A stretch of DNA of 64,000 nucleotides from Paraniabella ginsengisoli (GCF_022513635.1 NZ_JAKWBL010000004.1:868001-932000); one strand, 5' to 3'; positions 20,694-31,536 are shown, counted from the first letter of the stretch. Numbers and translations are program-made. The notes: a model not told the origin generated them from the sequence alone.

Positions 20694-21299
20694 CTATTCT
20701 TTAACGATATTGATCAGCAATTGAAATTGCTGCATCAGGATTTCTATCGAAGTCTCAATATTTTCTATGCTTGTGCTGACAGCCATTTTAATAAAGTGTG
20801 CTTGCTTTATTATTTCTTCAAATTCTTTATTATCCATATTTTTTAATGAAATATATGATGCGCTGGAAACATCGTGTACCCATTCATCGCCGTTGTAACT
20901 GATGGCAAATTGATTGCTTTGGAACAGGTGAAATGATTGTATCAATTTTTGAGAGAAGTGTTGCTTCCATTTCCCTGATACGTGAAGCGTAGTGCTGAAT
21001 GAGCGGCCCCACCAAAACAGGGTTCGGATGGCAAAAATATTTTCTTTGGTAAAACAGCGTGGGTTGTCCAGAACGATCCATGGAAGCCCCAGATAATTTT
21101 CGCCGCGCGAAATTTTACCACCAGGTTTTAATACTTCGCCAGGTAGTGAGGAAGTTTTTACAACAGTTTGTTGCCAGGCGCAAAGCTCTTCAAATACATT
21201 TTTTATGTGCTTAAGTATTTCATTCTTTGTTAAAATCCATTCGGCGTTGGTAACAAGCGCAATATGCTGGGGCGAAAGCTGTAATTTTGCTGATTGCAT
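20694..21299 (-). CDS. Conserved hypothetical protein
   Basis: 202 residues, starting MQSAKLQLSPQHIALVTN. Aromatic-rich centre (GENYLGLPWIVLD, TLFWWGRSFSTTLHVSGKW) and a helical C-terminus. No signal peptide or membrane helix. I recognise no family. The open frame extends upstream to 21590, but that part is the complement of lptF, so the start at 21299 is used. It is divergent from lptF with about 25 bp between starts, so the two share a very small control region. Confidence 0.7.
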   Translation of the reverse strand: MQSAKLQLSPQHIALVTNAEWILTKNEILKHIKNVFEELCAWQQTVVKTSSLPGEVLKPGGKISRGENYLGLPWIVLDNPRCFTKENIFAIRTLFWWGRSFSTTLHVSGKWKQHFSQKLIQSFHLFQSNQFAISYNGDEWVHDVSSASYISLKNMDNKEFEEIIKQAHFIKMAVSTSIENIETSIEILMQQFQLLINIVKE

Positions 21300-21324
21300 T
21301 CGGTAAAGATATACTATTAGGAAG

Positions 21325-23065
21325 GTGAAGAAGTTAGATAAACTAATCATAAAAGCTTTTATTGGTCCGTTTGTGGCCACTTTTTTCATTACCCTTTTTG
21401 TGCTTATCATGCAGTTTTTTTGGCTGTGGATAGACGACTTTGTGGGTAAGGGATTGGATGCTGGTACCATTTTTAAATTTATTTGGTACCAAAGTGCTGC
21501 GCTTATTCCGTTAGCGCTTCCGCTTTCTGTATTGCTGTCGTCACTTATGACCTTTGGAAACCTGGGAGAAAGTTTTGAATTGGTGGCCATTAAATCAGCA
21601 GGGATTTCTTTATTGAGGTTTATGCGTCCGCTTTTTATTGTGGCAAGCTGTATTGCTTTTGGCGCATTCCTGTTTTCAAATTATGTAATCCCAATAGCAA
21701 ACTTAAAATCGCGCACATTGCTAGCCGATATTGTATTAGCAAAACCGGCTTTTGCTATTAAGGAAGGCGTTTTTTTTGATGGCATTGATAAGTTCGCCAT
21801 CAAGATTGGTAAAAAAGAAGCGAACGACAGTATTATAAGAGATGTGATCGTTTATCAAAGCGAAGGTAGAAATGGCCTTCAGGATAATTTTCTTGTGGCT
21901 AAAGACGGCGTGATGAAACCTTCTGCAGATAAGCGCTATCTGGATATTGTATTTAAAAATGGTTGGCGGTACGAAGAACGTGGTAACCGGGGAGATTCCT
22001 CCACCGAATATGTAAGGCTTGGTTTTAAGGAGTATAAAATGCAAATGGACATTAGCGCATTCAACTTTAAGAAGTCTGACGACAGTGCCAATGTTAACAA
22101 TGAGAAGATGTACAATATGCGGCAGCTGGACGTTGCGATAGACTCCCTGTCTAAATTTACTGAAGACATTTCCAGCAATTTTGAAAACAATATGTTTTCA
22201 AACCTTATCATTTTAAACTATAAAGACAGCGTAGTTAAAGGTGTAAAACTGCCCGACTCAATATTGAACTTTAAGAAAAATATTGAGATTTATATGAACC
22301 CTAAAAAGGATTCTGTAAAAAAGTAAAAGATTCTTTAGCTACAGTTAAAGCCAGAAAAGATTCAACAAAGCTTGCTGCAAAAAATGAAAGATTAAGAAAA
22401 GCGAAACGGAAATCAAGAGCCACAGGTAAACCTTCCACTGATTCTGCCCTTACTAAAAATCCGCAAACAGATACCGCAAAAAAAGCGGGTATTGATACAA
22501 CTAAGAAAGCCAAAGCAGACAGCACTAAAAAAGATAGCACTGCTAAAATTATTGCACCCCTAAAAAAATCAAAAAAGATCCAAACAGCTTTGATGCACTT
22601 ATTCCAGACAGTGCTCGTGAGCAAATACGGGATAGGGCAATAAACAATTTGGAGAGTTTGAAAAGCAATCTTGAGATGAATGGAAGCAATATTGTTGAAC
22701 AGGAAAAAACATTACAGAAGTATAAAATTGAGTGGCATGATAAAATAACATTGGCGCTGGCTTGCTTAGTGTTATTTATGATAGGTGCGCCGCTTGGGTC
22801 TATTATACGAAAAGGCGGGCTGGGAATGCCGATGATATTTGCTATTATCTTTTTCATGGTTTTTTATTTTGTAAGAACGCGGGGGCAGAAGCTTGCCCGC
22901 GAAATGGAAATGAGCGCCTTTACCGGCATGTGGCTGGCTATATTTGTATTAACACCCATAAGTATTTTCCTTATTTACAAAGCCATGCACGACTCTAACT
23001 TATTCAATAAAGAATTCTATACAAGGCTTAAGCGTAAACTATTAAAACGATTGGGGAAGGAGTAG
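21325..23065 (+). CDS. lptF: LptF/LptG-family lipopolysaccharide export permease, two frame breaks
   Basis: Inner-membrane subunit of the LptB2FG exporter that extracts LPS from the inner membrane. GTG start at 21325 gives MKKLDKLIIKAFIGPFVATF. Three N-terminal membrane helices are followed by the periplasmic domain (to about residue 330). Three more helices follow at the C-terminus (ITLALACLVLFMIGAP, MPMIFAIIFFMVFYF, MWLAIFVLTPISIFLIY). Frame breaks at A6 runs near 22318 and 22570, each needing seven. Between them lies a Lys/Asp/Ser/Thr-rich linker of about 85 residues (22320-22575), unusual for the family. Reconstructed length is about 580 aa. Confidence 0.9.
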
Positions 23066-23070
23066 GGAGT

Positions 23071-23133
23071 AATGAATAATGAATAGTGAATAATGAATAA
23101 TGAATAGTGAATAATGAATAGTGAATGATGAAT
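23071..23133. repeat. Nine tandem 7-bp units (RRTGAAT)
   Basis: Units read AATGAAT or AGTGAAT, with a last GATGAAT, nine in a row without interruption. A reverse-complement related stretch (ACTATTCCCTATTCACC) follows at about 23147-23163, so the RNA could fold back. Lies between lptF and the CDF gene. Confidence 0.9.
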
Positions 23134-23314
23134 CCTACTTGCTACTTACTATTCCCTATTCACCCTTTCTGTCAACTTATACGAAACGGATGTTTATTTT
23201 AGACCAAATTTTCTTCGTATAATGCCGATGTGACAGTTGTTTAGACCGATGAGATTGGTCTATTACAAATGTCCAATCGGTATTACATCTTTCAACTTTT
23301 CAACTCTCAACTAT

Positions 23315-24331
23315 ATGAAGCAAACGGCTCCACAGCGGCAGAATTTCAGAATGCAAAGATGGGTGGCAGTGGTTTCGGTTGTTTTATTGGCAGTAAAATT
23401 TGTTGCTTATTATTATACATCATCTGTGGCTGTTTTGACAGACGCCATGGAAAGTATTGTAAACGTAATAGCTGGTCTGATAGGTCTTTATAGCTTATAT
23501 GTTGCAGCACAACCAAGAGATCAGAATCATCCTTACGGACACGGCAAAGCTGAATTTTTGTCTGCTGCAATCGAAGGTATTTTAATCGGCATTGCAGGAA
23601 TTTTTATTTTATATGAGGCCATATATAAACTTGTCTTTCCAGAAGCCATAAAAAAAACAGATATAGGAATTATTTTGATAGGAGCAACGGCTGTGATCAA
23701 TTATGCATTGGGTGTTTTTTGTGTTCGCCTTGGCAGGAAAAATAATTCTTTGGCGCTTGAAGCCAGTGGAAAACATTTACAAACAGATACCTATTCAACC
23801 ATCGCTGTAATTATTGGATTGATCATTATGCATTTTACGCAATTAATATGGGTTGATGCTGTTGTTGCTATTTTGCTGTCGCTTTTTATTATCTATACAT
23901 CTTATCATATAACCAGAAGATCGATAGCCGGAATAATGGATGAAGCAGATACAAGCCTGCTTACAGATATGGTCGATTTAATTAACCGCAACCGAAGCAA
24001 TAACTGGGTAGATATGCATAACCTGCGCGTGATTAAATATGGCAGCATTTTGCATATTGATGCACATCTTACTGTGCCCTGGTATTTTACAGTAAAGCAG
24101 GCGCATCATGAAGTAGATATTTTTTCTGACCTGATCCGAAAAAATTATGGTGCTTCTTTGGAATTATTTATTCATTCTGACGGTTGCATCGAAGGGCCTC
24201 AATGCCCTATTTGTATCAATGCAGACTGCCCGGTACGTAAACAAGTTTTTACAAAGAAAATAGAGTGGACACTCGAAAATGTTTTAAAAAATAAAAGACA
24301 TAATACTCAAACTACATCATTAATTTTGTAG
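23315..24331 (+). CDS. Cation diffusion facilitator (CDF) family efflux transporter
   Basis: About 338 residues. Exports divalent metal (usually Zn, Co, Fe or Cd) in exchange for protons. Four or more N-terminal helices with VLTDAMESIVN (metal-site aspartate in the second helix) and HPYGHGKAEFLSAAIEG in the loop. A later helix carries WVDAVVAILLS. The C-terminal cytoplasmic domain contains HIDAHLTVPWYF and ends with a cysteine-rich CIEGPQCPICINADCPVRKQ stretch that may bind metal. ATG 23315 (MKQTAPQRQNF) is preferred over the upstream in-frame 23237. Confidence 0.88.
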   Translation: MKQTAPQRQNFRMQRWVAVVSVVLLAVKFVAYYYTSSVAVLTDAMESIVNVIAGLIGLYSLYVAAQPRDQNHPYGHGKAEFLSAAIEGILIGIAGIFILYEAIYKLVFPEAIKKTDIGIILIGATAVINYALGVFCVRLGRKNNSLALEASGKHLQTDTYSTIAVIIGLIIMHFTQLIWVDAVVAILLSLFIIYTSYHITRRSIAGIMDEADTSLLTDMVDLINRNRSNNWVDMHNLRVIKYGSILHIDAHLTVPWYFTVKQAHHEVDIFSDLIRKNYGASLELFIHSDGCIEGPQCPICINADCPVRKQVFTKKIEWTLENVLKNKRHNTQTTSLIL

Positions 24332-24334
24332 ACT
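24321..24334 (+). promoter_or_regulatory. Candidate -7 box and operator half-site of the Rrf2 gene
   Basis: TAATTTTG (24321-24328) fits the -7 box. It runs into TTTTGTAGACT, a string also present in the promoter of the TonB receptor at 42038-42047. The overlap suggests self-regulation, but only one clear half-site is present, so this is tentative. Confidence 0.35.
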
Positions 24335-24341
24335 TGTATAT

Positions 24342-24746
24342 ATGCTTACCAAAAAATCGCAATACGCCTTTAAAGCACTGACTTATCTGGCTGATAAGCA
24401 AAAGGATGGTCCTGTGTTGATATCAGAAATATCTCAACAAAAAAATACCACTTAAGTTTTTGGAGAACATCTTGCTTGAACTAAAAAAGCAGAGATACTC
24501 GACAGTAAAAAAGGAAAAGGCGGCGGCTATTTTTTTAAAGTAGATCCTTCTTCTATTAAAATGGCTAAAATAATTCGTTTAATAGATGGGCCGATTGCCA
24601 TGCTACCCTGTGTAAGCCTTTATTTTTACGAGCGATGTAAAAACTGTAATGAAAAGCATTGTGGTTTGCATGATGTAATGGTGCAGGTACGCGATGCCAC
24701 ATTAAGTATTTTAGAAAACCGAACACTGGCTGATTTGAGAGATTAA
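24342..24746 (+). CDS. Rrf2-family transcriptional regulator, two frame breaks
   Basis: Winged-helix regulator of the Rrf2 family (relatives: IscR, NsrR, CymR), about 134 aa after correction. Start MLTKKSQYAFKALTYLADKQ; recognition helix region IPLKFLENILLELKKAEIL; wing GKGGGYFFKVDP. C-terminal cysteines in CVSLYFYERC and CKNCNEKHCG may bind an Fe-S cluster. Frame breaks in the A7 run near 24437 and the A6 run near 24487, each short by one. It stands just before the sulfur locus, so a role like CymR (sulfur control) or IscR (Fe-S control) is a fair inference. Confidence 0.85.
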
Positions 24747-25072
24747 TTTCTTATATTGCGGAAAGATTTGGACAGGTGCTAACTTATTGCTTTAAAAACC
24801 TATTACTGCTTAGCTGTGTTATAACCTTGAAGAATTGCAACTTATGTAAATTACAAATCTAAAGTTATATGAAGAGATAACTCCCCGTATTCTAATTACA
24901 GGTGGCATGCTTGAACGGAACTGTATTCATGACTGTCGCCCGTCTGCTTTTTTGTTAACTGCTTTACTGGTTTTTGCGTAGAACTAAGTAATTAAAGTTC
25001 GTATGTAATTCCAAAAAATCCTATGGATTATTGAATGCTTATGCCATCATGAGAAACTTAAACAACAGCTAT
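24747..25072. other. Intergenic region before the SusC gene
   Basis: 326 bp with no gene. I see no clear hairpin, riboswitch or strong promoter. A loose TTTTTGCGTAGAACTAAG near 24973-24990 resembles the GTAGACT element of the sulfur locus only weakly. Confidence 0.4.
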
Positions 25073-28000
25073 ATGAAGTATTATTTCACATCACTCCAAT
25101 CTGTGTTTTGGATAAAAATAACACATGCAAAACGAACAGCTTTTACAGTTTTTCTTTTTTTATGTCGCTCAGTGCATTTGCTCAAAACAAGTTTTCTGTA
25201 TCAGGTAAAGTCGTCAATAACACAGGACAACCGGCTATTGGTGTTAGCGTTGTTGAAAAGGGGACCCGTGTAGCGACGGTAACTGGAGAGGAGGGTAATT
25301 TTAATATTACAATTTCTTCTGGCAATGCCACTTTAGTGTTTTCATCTGTGGAATATGAAACCAAAGAGGTTGGCGTTAATAGCCAACCCTATATTAATGT
25401 CGAATTGATCAGGAAAGATGGTGGTATGGAAGAAGTAGTGGTTACAGCGCTGGGTATAAAGCGTGAGAAAAAAGCGCTTACTTATGCTTCGCAATCAGTT
25501 GGCGGTGAGGAAATGAGAAAAGCCGCAAACATCAACTTTATGGACGCATTGAGCGGCAAAGCTGCTGGTATAGACATCGCTACCAGTAGTTCGGGTGCTG
25601 GAGGCTCTACGAGAGCTGTTTTACGTGGTAGCAAATCCCTTACCGGGCTTAGCGAGCCTTTGTATGTAATTGACGGTATTCCAATGGTAAACAATAAAGG
25701 CGGACAACCGGGTTCATACGGAGGTACCGATCAGGGTGACGGGCTTTCGGCTATTAATCCTGGCGATATTGAAACCATGACTGTTTTAAGAGGGGCTAAT
25801 GCTTCTATTTTGTACGGAAGCCAGGGCGCTAACGGCGTCGTTATCATAACTACCAAAAAAGGTAAGAATGGAAAAGCCGTTGTAAATTTTAACTCGAACA
25901 CCGTTTTTGACAAGGTTACCAGTTTGCCGGAGTTTCAATATAAATACGGAGCAAGTGGGAAAGACTATAGCTGGGATACAGATGCAGGAAATTATCAAAG
26001 TGGTTATATAGAGGATTTTTTCAAAACCGGCATAAACACAACCAATGGTATTTCTGTAGCTGGTGGCAATGATAAAACTACTGCTTTCTTTTCGTATGGC
26101 AACACTTATGCAACGGGAGTAATGCCAACAAATACTTACAACAGAAATAACTTCACTTTCAATCAATCTACGAAATTATTCGACGACAAAATTACTATCA
26201 GCTCTAATGTAATGCTTAGTTCGGAATTGTCTCGAAACCGCCCTGGTGCCGGATATTATAATAATCCGCTTACCGGATTATATTTATTTGCCCGGGAAAG
26301 AGATTTTGATTATTTCAAAAACAATTATCAGGTATTTGACAGTACAAGGAATTTATACAAAATGAATTGGTATTCTTCCGAAGAAAAACAGAACAATCCA
26401 TATTGGGAAATTAATAAGAACTCCAAGCTTTTTAAAACCAGCCGCTTAATTGCCAGCGTAAAAGTAGCGTACGAAATTGACGATCATTTTAAATTTGAAA
26501 CACGTGGCAATATTGACTATGCAAATAAACTCTTTGACAACCGTTATGCGGCGGCAGGAAACGCAGTAAGTGTAAGCCCTAACGGAAGTTGGAATTATGC
26601 AAAATATAATGATCAGTCGATTTACACAGATGGAATTTTGAGTTATAATAAAGTTTTTGGAAATTTTAGCTTGTCTGCGCTTGCTGGAGCCAGTTATCAA
26701 CGAATGGTTTTTAATGATGGAATGAATGTATCAACCGGCACAGTTGCCTTACAATATCCCAACGTTTTTACCTTTGCTAATATCCCATATAATATAGTTT
26801 TTAATCAAACCATCAATAGGGTTATTAAGCAGGGGCTTTTTGCTAACGCCACCATTGGGTTTAAGGATATGGTATATCTGGATTTAGCAGGCCGTAACGA
26901 CTGGGCTTCTACGCTGGCACTTACCGGCAATCAGTCTTATTTTTATCCGGCAGTTGGTATTTCGGCTATTATAAGCGAGATGTTTGACATGCCCCAAAGC
27001 ATTTCCTTTTTAAAAGTAAGAGCATCCACTACAAAAACAGCGAATGAAGTTCCGTTTAATTCGGTAAATCCTTATAATACTATAGGCGGTGCGGGTGGAC
27101 CAACAGGTATTGGTGGTATTACCAGAAACACGCAAGTGCCTTTTACCAACCTACAGCCAGAGCAAATTACCAGTAATGAGTACGGTCTTGAAATGAGGTT
27201 ATTCAAAAGCAGGCTGGGACTGGACGTTACTTACTATTCGGGCGCAAGCACTAATCAGTTTCTACGCTTACCGGCTCCTTCCGGCTCAGGATTTACCGTT
27301 TATTTTGTGAACGCCGGTAAAATTACCAACAAAGGATTTGAGATTTCGGTAAATGGAGATATCATCAGAAACGACCGCTTATTATGGAGTTCCACGGTAA
27401 ACATGTCGCGCAACATCAATAAAATAGTTGAATTGATTCCATCTAATCCCGATTATCAAGTAGGAGGAAACAGCGAAGGGTTTGCCTCCATTATCAAGGC
27501 AGGTGGTTCTTTCAATGATTTGTACATCTTCAAATTTGCGAGGAACGATGCCGGGCAGATTATTTTGGACGCTAATGGAAAGCCAACAAAGGCGGCTAAA
27601 CAGGAAAAAGTGGGCAATCTAAACCCTGATTTTCTGTTGGGGTGGAATAATACGGTTAACTATAAAAACTTTTCTTTAAGCGCCCTGATAAATGGCAAGT
27701 TTGGTGGAAAAGCATTTTCTAAAACAGAAGCATTCCTCGACTCTTATGGCGTAAGCGAAAGAACAGCTGATGCAAGAGATGCAGGCACCATCCCAATTAA
27801 TGCAATAAAAGGTACAGCTCCTGTTACCTCGATAGAGCCAGCGCTTTACTATTCTACCATTGGCGACAGGAACGGTATCATGGAGCCTTATGTGTTTTCC
27901 AGAACCAATGTGCGTTTAGCCCAGTTGGTTTTGGGGTATAGTTTTGTGATGAAAAATACCGAAGGCTTCATTAAAGACGCTTCAGTTTCGCTTATAGGTA

Positions 28001-28140
28001 GAAACCTGTTTTTCCTTTACAAAAAAGCTCCTTACGATCCAGAACAGGCGATGAGTACCAATATCTTCACACAAGGAAATGATGTATTTGCTGTTCCTCC
28101 AACCAAGTCTTACGGGGTAAGCTTCAAACTTACATTTTAA
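25073..28140 (+). CDS. SusC/RagA-family TonB-linked outer membrane transporter, one frame break
   Basis: Outer membrane barrel that takes up a nutrient with its SusD lid. Signal peptide begins MKYYFTSLQSVFWIKITHAK and ends SAFAQ; the frame breaks in it at the T7 run 25155-25161 (needs eight). Then a carboxypeptidase-like domain (SVSGKVVNNTGQPAIGVSVV), the TonB box/linker EEVVVTALGIKREKKALTYA, and the plug with GVVIITTKKGK. The C-terminal barrel ends SYGVSFKLTF. About 1022 aa. Upstream of a SusD gene and within the sulfur locus, so an organosulfur ligand is possible, but nothing in the sequence shows the substrate. Confidence 0.9.
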
Positions 28141-28250
28141 ATCATTGAGTGATGAATTTTAAAAGATTATTAATGAACACAAATGAAATGAGCCTTCAAA
28201 AAGCGATTAGGCTTTTGCGGCAAATTTTATGTGTTAATAAAAATATACGA

Positions 28251-29818
28251 ATGAAAAAGCTAATTATAGCAGCAACCCTTTTAGTAGCATTGGGCTCCTG
28301 CACAAAAAACTTTGAATCATTTAACCAAAATCCACACGAAATATCTGACGAATCGCTTCGACAGGATTTCAACCTGCTGGGGTCGCCTTTTTCCGGTTTA
28401 ATGTTCAATCTTTTTGGACACCAGATTGAGGAAGATTTATGTTATGATAACTGGATGGGGTATATGGGCACGCCTACGCCTTTCGTAAGTAATGTAAATA
28501 ATACAACGTATTACATACGATGGAATTCTTATTGGAACAGGGTTTACAATAACGTGATGTCCCCTTCCAAGCAGGTAATTGAATTGGCTCAGGCAGATAA
28601 TTTACCGCTCTTCGCCACATGGGCCAAACTTGTCAGAATATTGTCGATGTCTAAATTGACGGCTCTTCACGGACCCGTTATTTACTCTAATTACGGATCT
28701 AGAGAGAATCTCATTCTTTACGACAGCGAATCTGATTTATACAATTTGTTTTTTAAACAGTTAGACTCTATTCAATCCGACTTTGCGGCTAATACAAGTT
28801 ACGGAAGCTTTAAGAAATTTGACCCCTCTTATGGCGGAGATATCAACAGTTGGATGAAAGTAGTTAATTCTCTCAGGCTAAGATTGGCTATGCGCATATC
28901 AAAAGTAGCGCCTGCAATTGCTAAAATACAAGGCGAAAAGGCAATGGACGATCCGGTCTTATAGAAAACAATCAGGATAATTTTAACGTATCGCTTATCG
29001 GAAATAAAATGCCGGTAGCAGTAATCTCATTCGAATGGAATGATACAAGAATGGGCGCGGTAATAGAATCTTATCTTGGCGGACTAAAGGATGGAAGGGT
29101 TTCAAAGTTTTTTTCAACAACTTCTAAAGCCAATCTTTACGCCGATCACTCTTCTTTTCCTTACAAAGGCATTCGCAATGGAGCTTATGTTGATGTTAAA
29201 GATCAACGGGTAGATTTTTCCAGAGTGTCTGAAGATTTTCAAACCATACAAACAAGAAGGGCCTTTACTGCCGCCGAAGTAAAGTTTCTTAAAGCTGAAG
29301 CAGGCCTTAGAGGCTGGGCGGGTGCCGGCGATCCCAAAACCAATTATGAAGACGGGGTTAGGCTTTCCTTTGCTGATTGGGGTGCTGGCGGTGTTGATGC
29401 TTACTTGGCAGATAACACAAGTAAGCCTTGGGATTATGTTGACCCGATAGATGCGCGAAATAATTTTACATCTGCATCTACTGTTACCGTGGCTTGGAAC
29501 AATGCTGATAACAACGAGCTAAAACTGGAAAAAATTATGACCCAGAAATGGATTAATAATTTTACCAACACACTCGAATCATGGGTCGATTTCAGAAGAA
29601 CAGGCTATCCCAAAATTCCACATGTAGCCAGAAACGACAGCAGCCCCGACTGGGGTGTAATTGCAGCCGATCAATGGATAAAAAGATTACCTTTTCTCGA
29701 TGCGGAAAGAACAGGAAACCCCAATGGCGTAGCTGATGCAACCACTAAATTGGGTGCTGGCGCTAAAGACGATATTGCCACCCGTTTATGGTGGGATACG
29801 GGCGGCGCTAATTTTTAA
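28251..29818 (+). CDS. SusD/RagB-family nutrient-binding lipoprotein, frame broken
   Basis: Surface lipoprotein that forms the lid of the SusC barrel. Starts MKKLIIAATLLVALGSC with lipobox LGSC. Contains the usual helical TPR-like part (WNSYWNRVYNNVMSP) and, after the break, FNRR-like ETRRAFTAAEVKFLKAEAGL and the family C-terminal MTQKWINNFTNTLESWVDFR. The break near 28955 is one missing G (DDPG-LIENNQDNF). Reconstructed about 522 aa. It begins 110 bp after susC and ends at a strong terminator. Confidence 0.88.
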
Positions 29819-29849
29819 GTTGGATTTTTTAGGTTAGAAAATAGAAGCA

Positions 29850-29881
29850 GGCCGGGTTAAATTTTTGATCCGGCCTTTTTT
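29850..29881 (+). terminator. Rho-independent terminator after susCD
   Basis: Stem GGCCGG / CCGGCC around an AT-rich loop, followed by six T. Ends the SusC-SusD transcript and separates it from the peroxiredoxin promoter. Confidence 0.9.
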
Positions 29882-29972
29882 AGAGAGATATTGTTCAAGT
29901 AAAATGCGTCCTTCTCATAACCCCCTAAAACTGAATAATCCCTGCCTCAAACCAGCATTTTTTTAATATTAC

Positions 29973-30012
29973 CCTACCAACTTTGTAGGTTTTGAAAAAT
30001 GGCCTATATTTG
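29973..30012 (+). promoter_or_regulatory. Promoter of the peroxiredoxin gene with an overlapping inverted repeat
   Basis: TTTG (29982-29985), 19 nt, TATATTTG (30005-30012): an excellent Bacteroidota promoter. The palindrome CCTAC-N7-GTAGG (29973-29989) covers the -33 box, a good site for a repressor. The same arrangement occurs at 42030-42068. The Rrf2 regulator at 24342 is the candidate binder (inference). Confidence 0.7.
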
Positions 30013-30038
30013 CATTCCACATTTAAAATTATACTATT

Positions 30039-30674
30039 ATGTCATTAAGATTAGGCGATATCGCACCAGATTTTACGGCGCAATCAACAGAGGGTGAAAT
30101 AAAATTTCACGAGTTTTTAGGTGATGGTTGGGGTATATTGTTTTCTCACCCTGCAGATTACACACCTGTTTGTACTACAGAGCTTGGTAAAACTGCGTTG
30201 CTGAAAGAAGAATTTGCAAAACGCAATACCAAAGTTTTGGCAGTAAGTGTTGATCCGCTGGATAGCCACATTGGCTGGAAAGACGATATCAACGAAACGC
30301 AAAACGTATCAGTTGAATTTCCTATTCTTGCTGATCCCGATAAAAATATTGCTACTTTGTATGATATGATCCACCCAAATGCTTCTGAAAAAGCAACAGT
30401 GCGTTCCTTATTCATCATCGGGCCAGATAAAAAAGTTAAACTAATTATCACTTATCCTGCTTCTACTGGTAGAAATTTCACAGAAGTACTTCGTGTGTTA
30501 GATTCGCTGCAACTTACAGCAAATCACAGCGTAGCAACTCCTGCAGACTGGAAGCATGGTGAAGATGTAATTGTGGTACCTGCTATCAGCACAGAAGACG
30601 CTATTAAAAAATTCCCTAAAGGTGTAAAAGAGGTAAAACCTTACCTTCGCTACACTCCACAACCAAATATTTAA
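30039..30674 (+). CDS. Peroxiredoxin, 1-Cys (Prx6) type
   Basis: Thiol peroxidase, 211 aa, reducing hydrogen peroxide and organic peroxides. Starts MSLRLGDIAPDFTAQSTEGE. The active-site cysteine is in SHPADYTPVCTTELG (about residue 46). The Prx6-like tail with DWKHGEDVIVVPAISTEDA and the final KPYLRYTPQPNI distinguish it from 2-Cys types. It stands between susCD and cysH behind a regulated-looking promoter, which links oxidative stress defence with sulfur assimilation. Confidence 0.95.
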   Translation: MSLRLGDIAPDFTAQSTEGEIKFHEFLGDGWGILFSHPADYTPVCTTELGKTALLKEEFAKRNTKVLAVSVDPLDSHIGWKDDINETQNVSVEFPILADPDKNIATLYDMIHPNASEKATVRSLFIIGPDKKVKLIITYPASTGRNFTEVLRVLDSLQLTANHSVATPADWKHGEDVIVVPAISTEDAIKKFPKGVKEVKPYLRYTPQPNI

Positions 30675-30763
30675 TTGGTTGTTAATAATTGATAGTTCAT
30701 TGCTGATGGAACTGTATATTTTAGATAAAGCCATCGCTATGAACTATTAATTATTAAAATAGC
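30675..30763. repeat. Large imperfect inverted repeat between peroxiredoxin and cysH
   Basis: Left arm TTAATAATTGATAGTTCAT-TGC (about 30681-30702) pairs with right arm GC-ATGAACTATTAATTATTAA (about 30736-30757), continuing into GATGG/CCATC. A long hairpin before cysH; similar GTTCATAG hairpin at 39184-39250. Confidence 0.7.
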
Positions 30764-30773
30764 TATCTCGAAA

Positions 30774-31467
30774 ATGTTTACAGAATCTCAAATAAGCGAT
30801 ATCGAAAACGCTTCTCTTGCAGAAGCGATCGAAATGGTATTAAATCAGTTTCCTACAGAAACTGTTTTCCACTTCTTTAGGTCAGGAAGATCAGGTGCTT
30901 ACGCACGTAATTGCCCGAAACAATTTACCGGTAAAAATTTTCACACTCGATACAGGCCGGTTGTTTTATGAACATTACGACCTGCTCGAAAAAACAAATG
31001 CCCGATACAAAACCAATATTCAGGTATATTTTCCTCAAGGTCCCGATGTCGAAAAATTTGTCAACGAAAAAGGCGTAAATGCTTTTTACGAATCGGTTGA
31101 AAACCGCAAGGAATGCTGCTTTATACGCAAGGTAAAACCATTGAATCGCGCGTTGGAAGGAGCAAAGGTTTGGATCACCGGCCTTCGCGCCGAGCAGTCC
31201 GAAAACAGGCAAGACATGAAAATGCTGGAGTGGGATGAAGGCCGCCAGTTATACAAGTTCAATCCTTTAATTCATTGGTCTTACGATCAAATGATCGATT
31301 TTATTAAGGAAAATAATATTCCTTATAATCCGCTACACGACAAAGGTTTTGTTAGCATTGGTTGTGCACCCTGCACCCGCGCTATCGAGCCTGGTGAAGA
31401 TGCACGTGCTGGTCGTTGGTGGTGGGAGGTTTCGCATAAAGAATGCGGGCTTCACGTTAATAGCTAA
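30774..31467 (+). CDS. cysH: Adenylylsulfate/phosphoadenylylsulfate reductase, frame broken
   Basis: Reduces APS (or PAPS) to sulfite using thioredoxin. The 5' part is MFTESQISDIENASLAEA to about residue 30, then a frame change near 30868 before TSLGQEDQVLTHVIARNNLP. Typical motifs: LDTGRLFYEHYD, the ECCFIRKVKPL double cysteine, the GLRAEQS motif, GCAPCTRAI, and the catalytic ECGLHVNS at the C-terminus. The CC + CxxC set indicates a [4Fe-4S] cluster, as in APS reductases. The break is equivalent to two missing bases or one extra. First enzyme gene of the sulfur operon. Confidence 0.92.
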
Positions 31468-31479
31468 AATAATTTTGGG

Positions 31480-31536
31480 CCCGGCTGCAGTGCTACTATC
31501 AGCGTAATTGCGTCGCACTCTTCATCTTCCGGAATA
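31480..31536 (+). repeat. Dispersed intergenic repeat copy
   Basis: Begins CCCGGCTGCAGTGCT, then TTGCGTCGCACTCTTCA and GGAATA. Nearly the same string occurs at 40116-40171, even with the same AAAATAATTTT flank. Placed directly after cysH, as that copy is directly after cysE. Confidence 0.85.

Noticed and set aside
21299-21590. N-terminal extension of the hypothetical protein at 20694
   Set aside because: The extension is the complement of the lptF start region; the internal Met at 21299 gives a sensible start.
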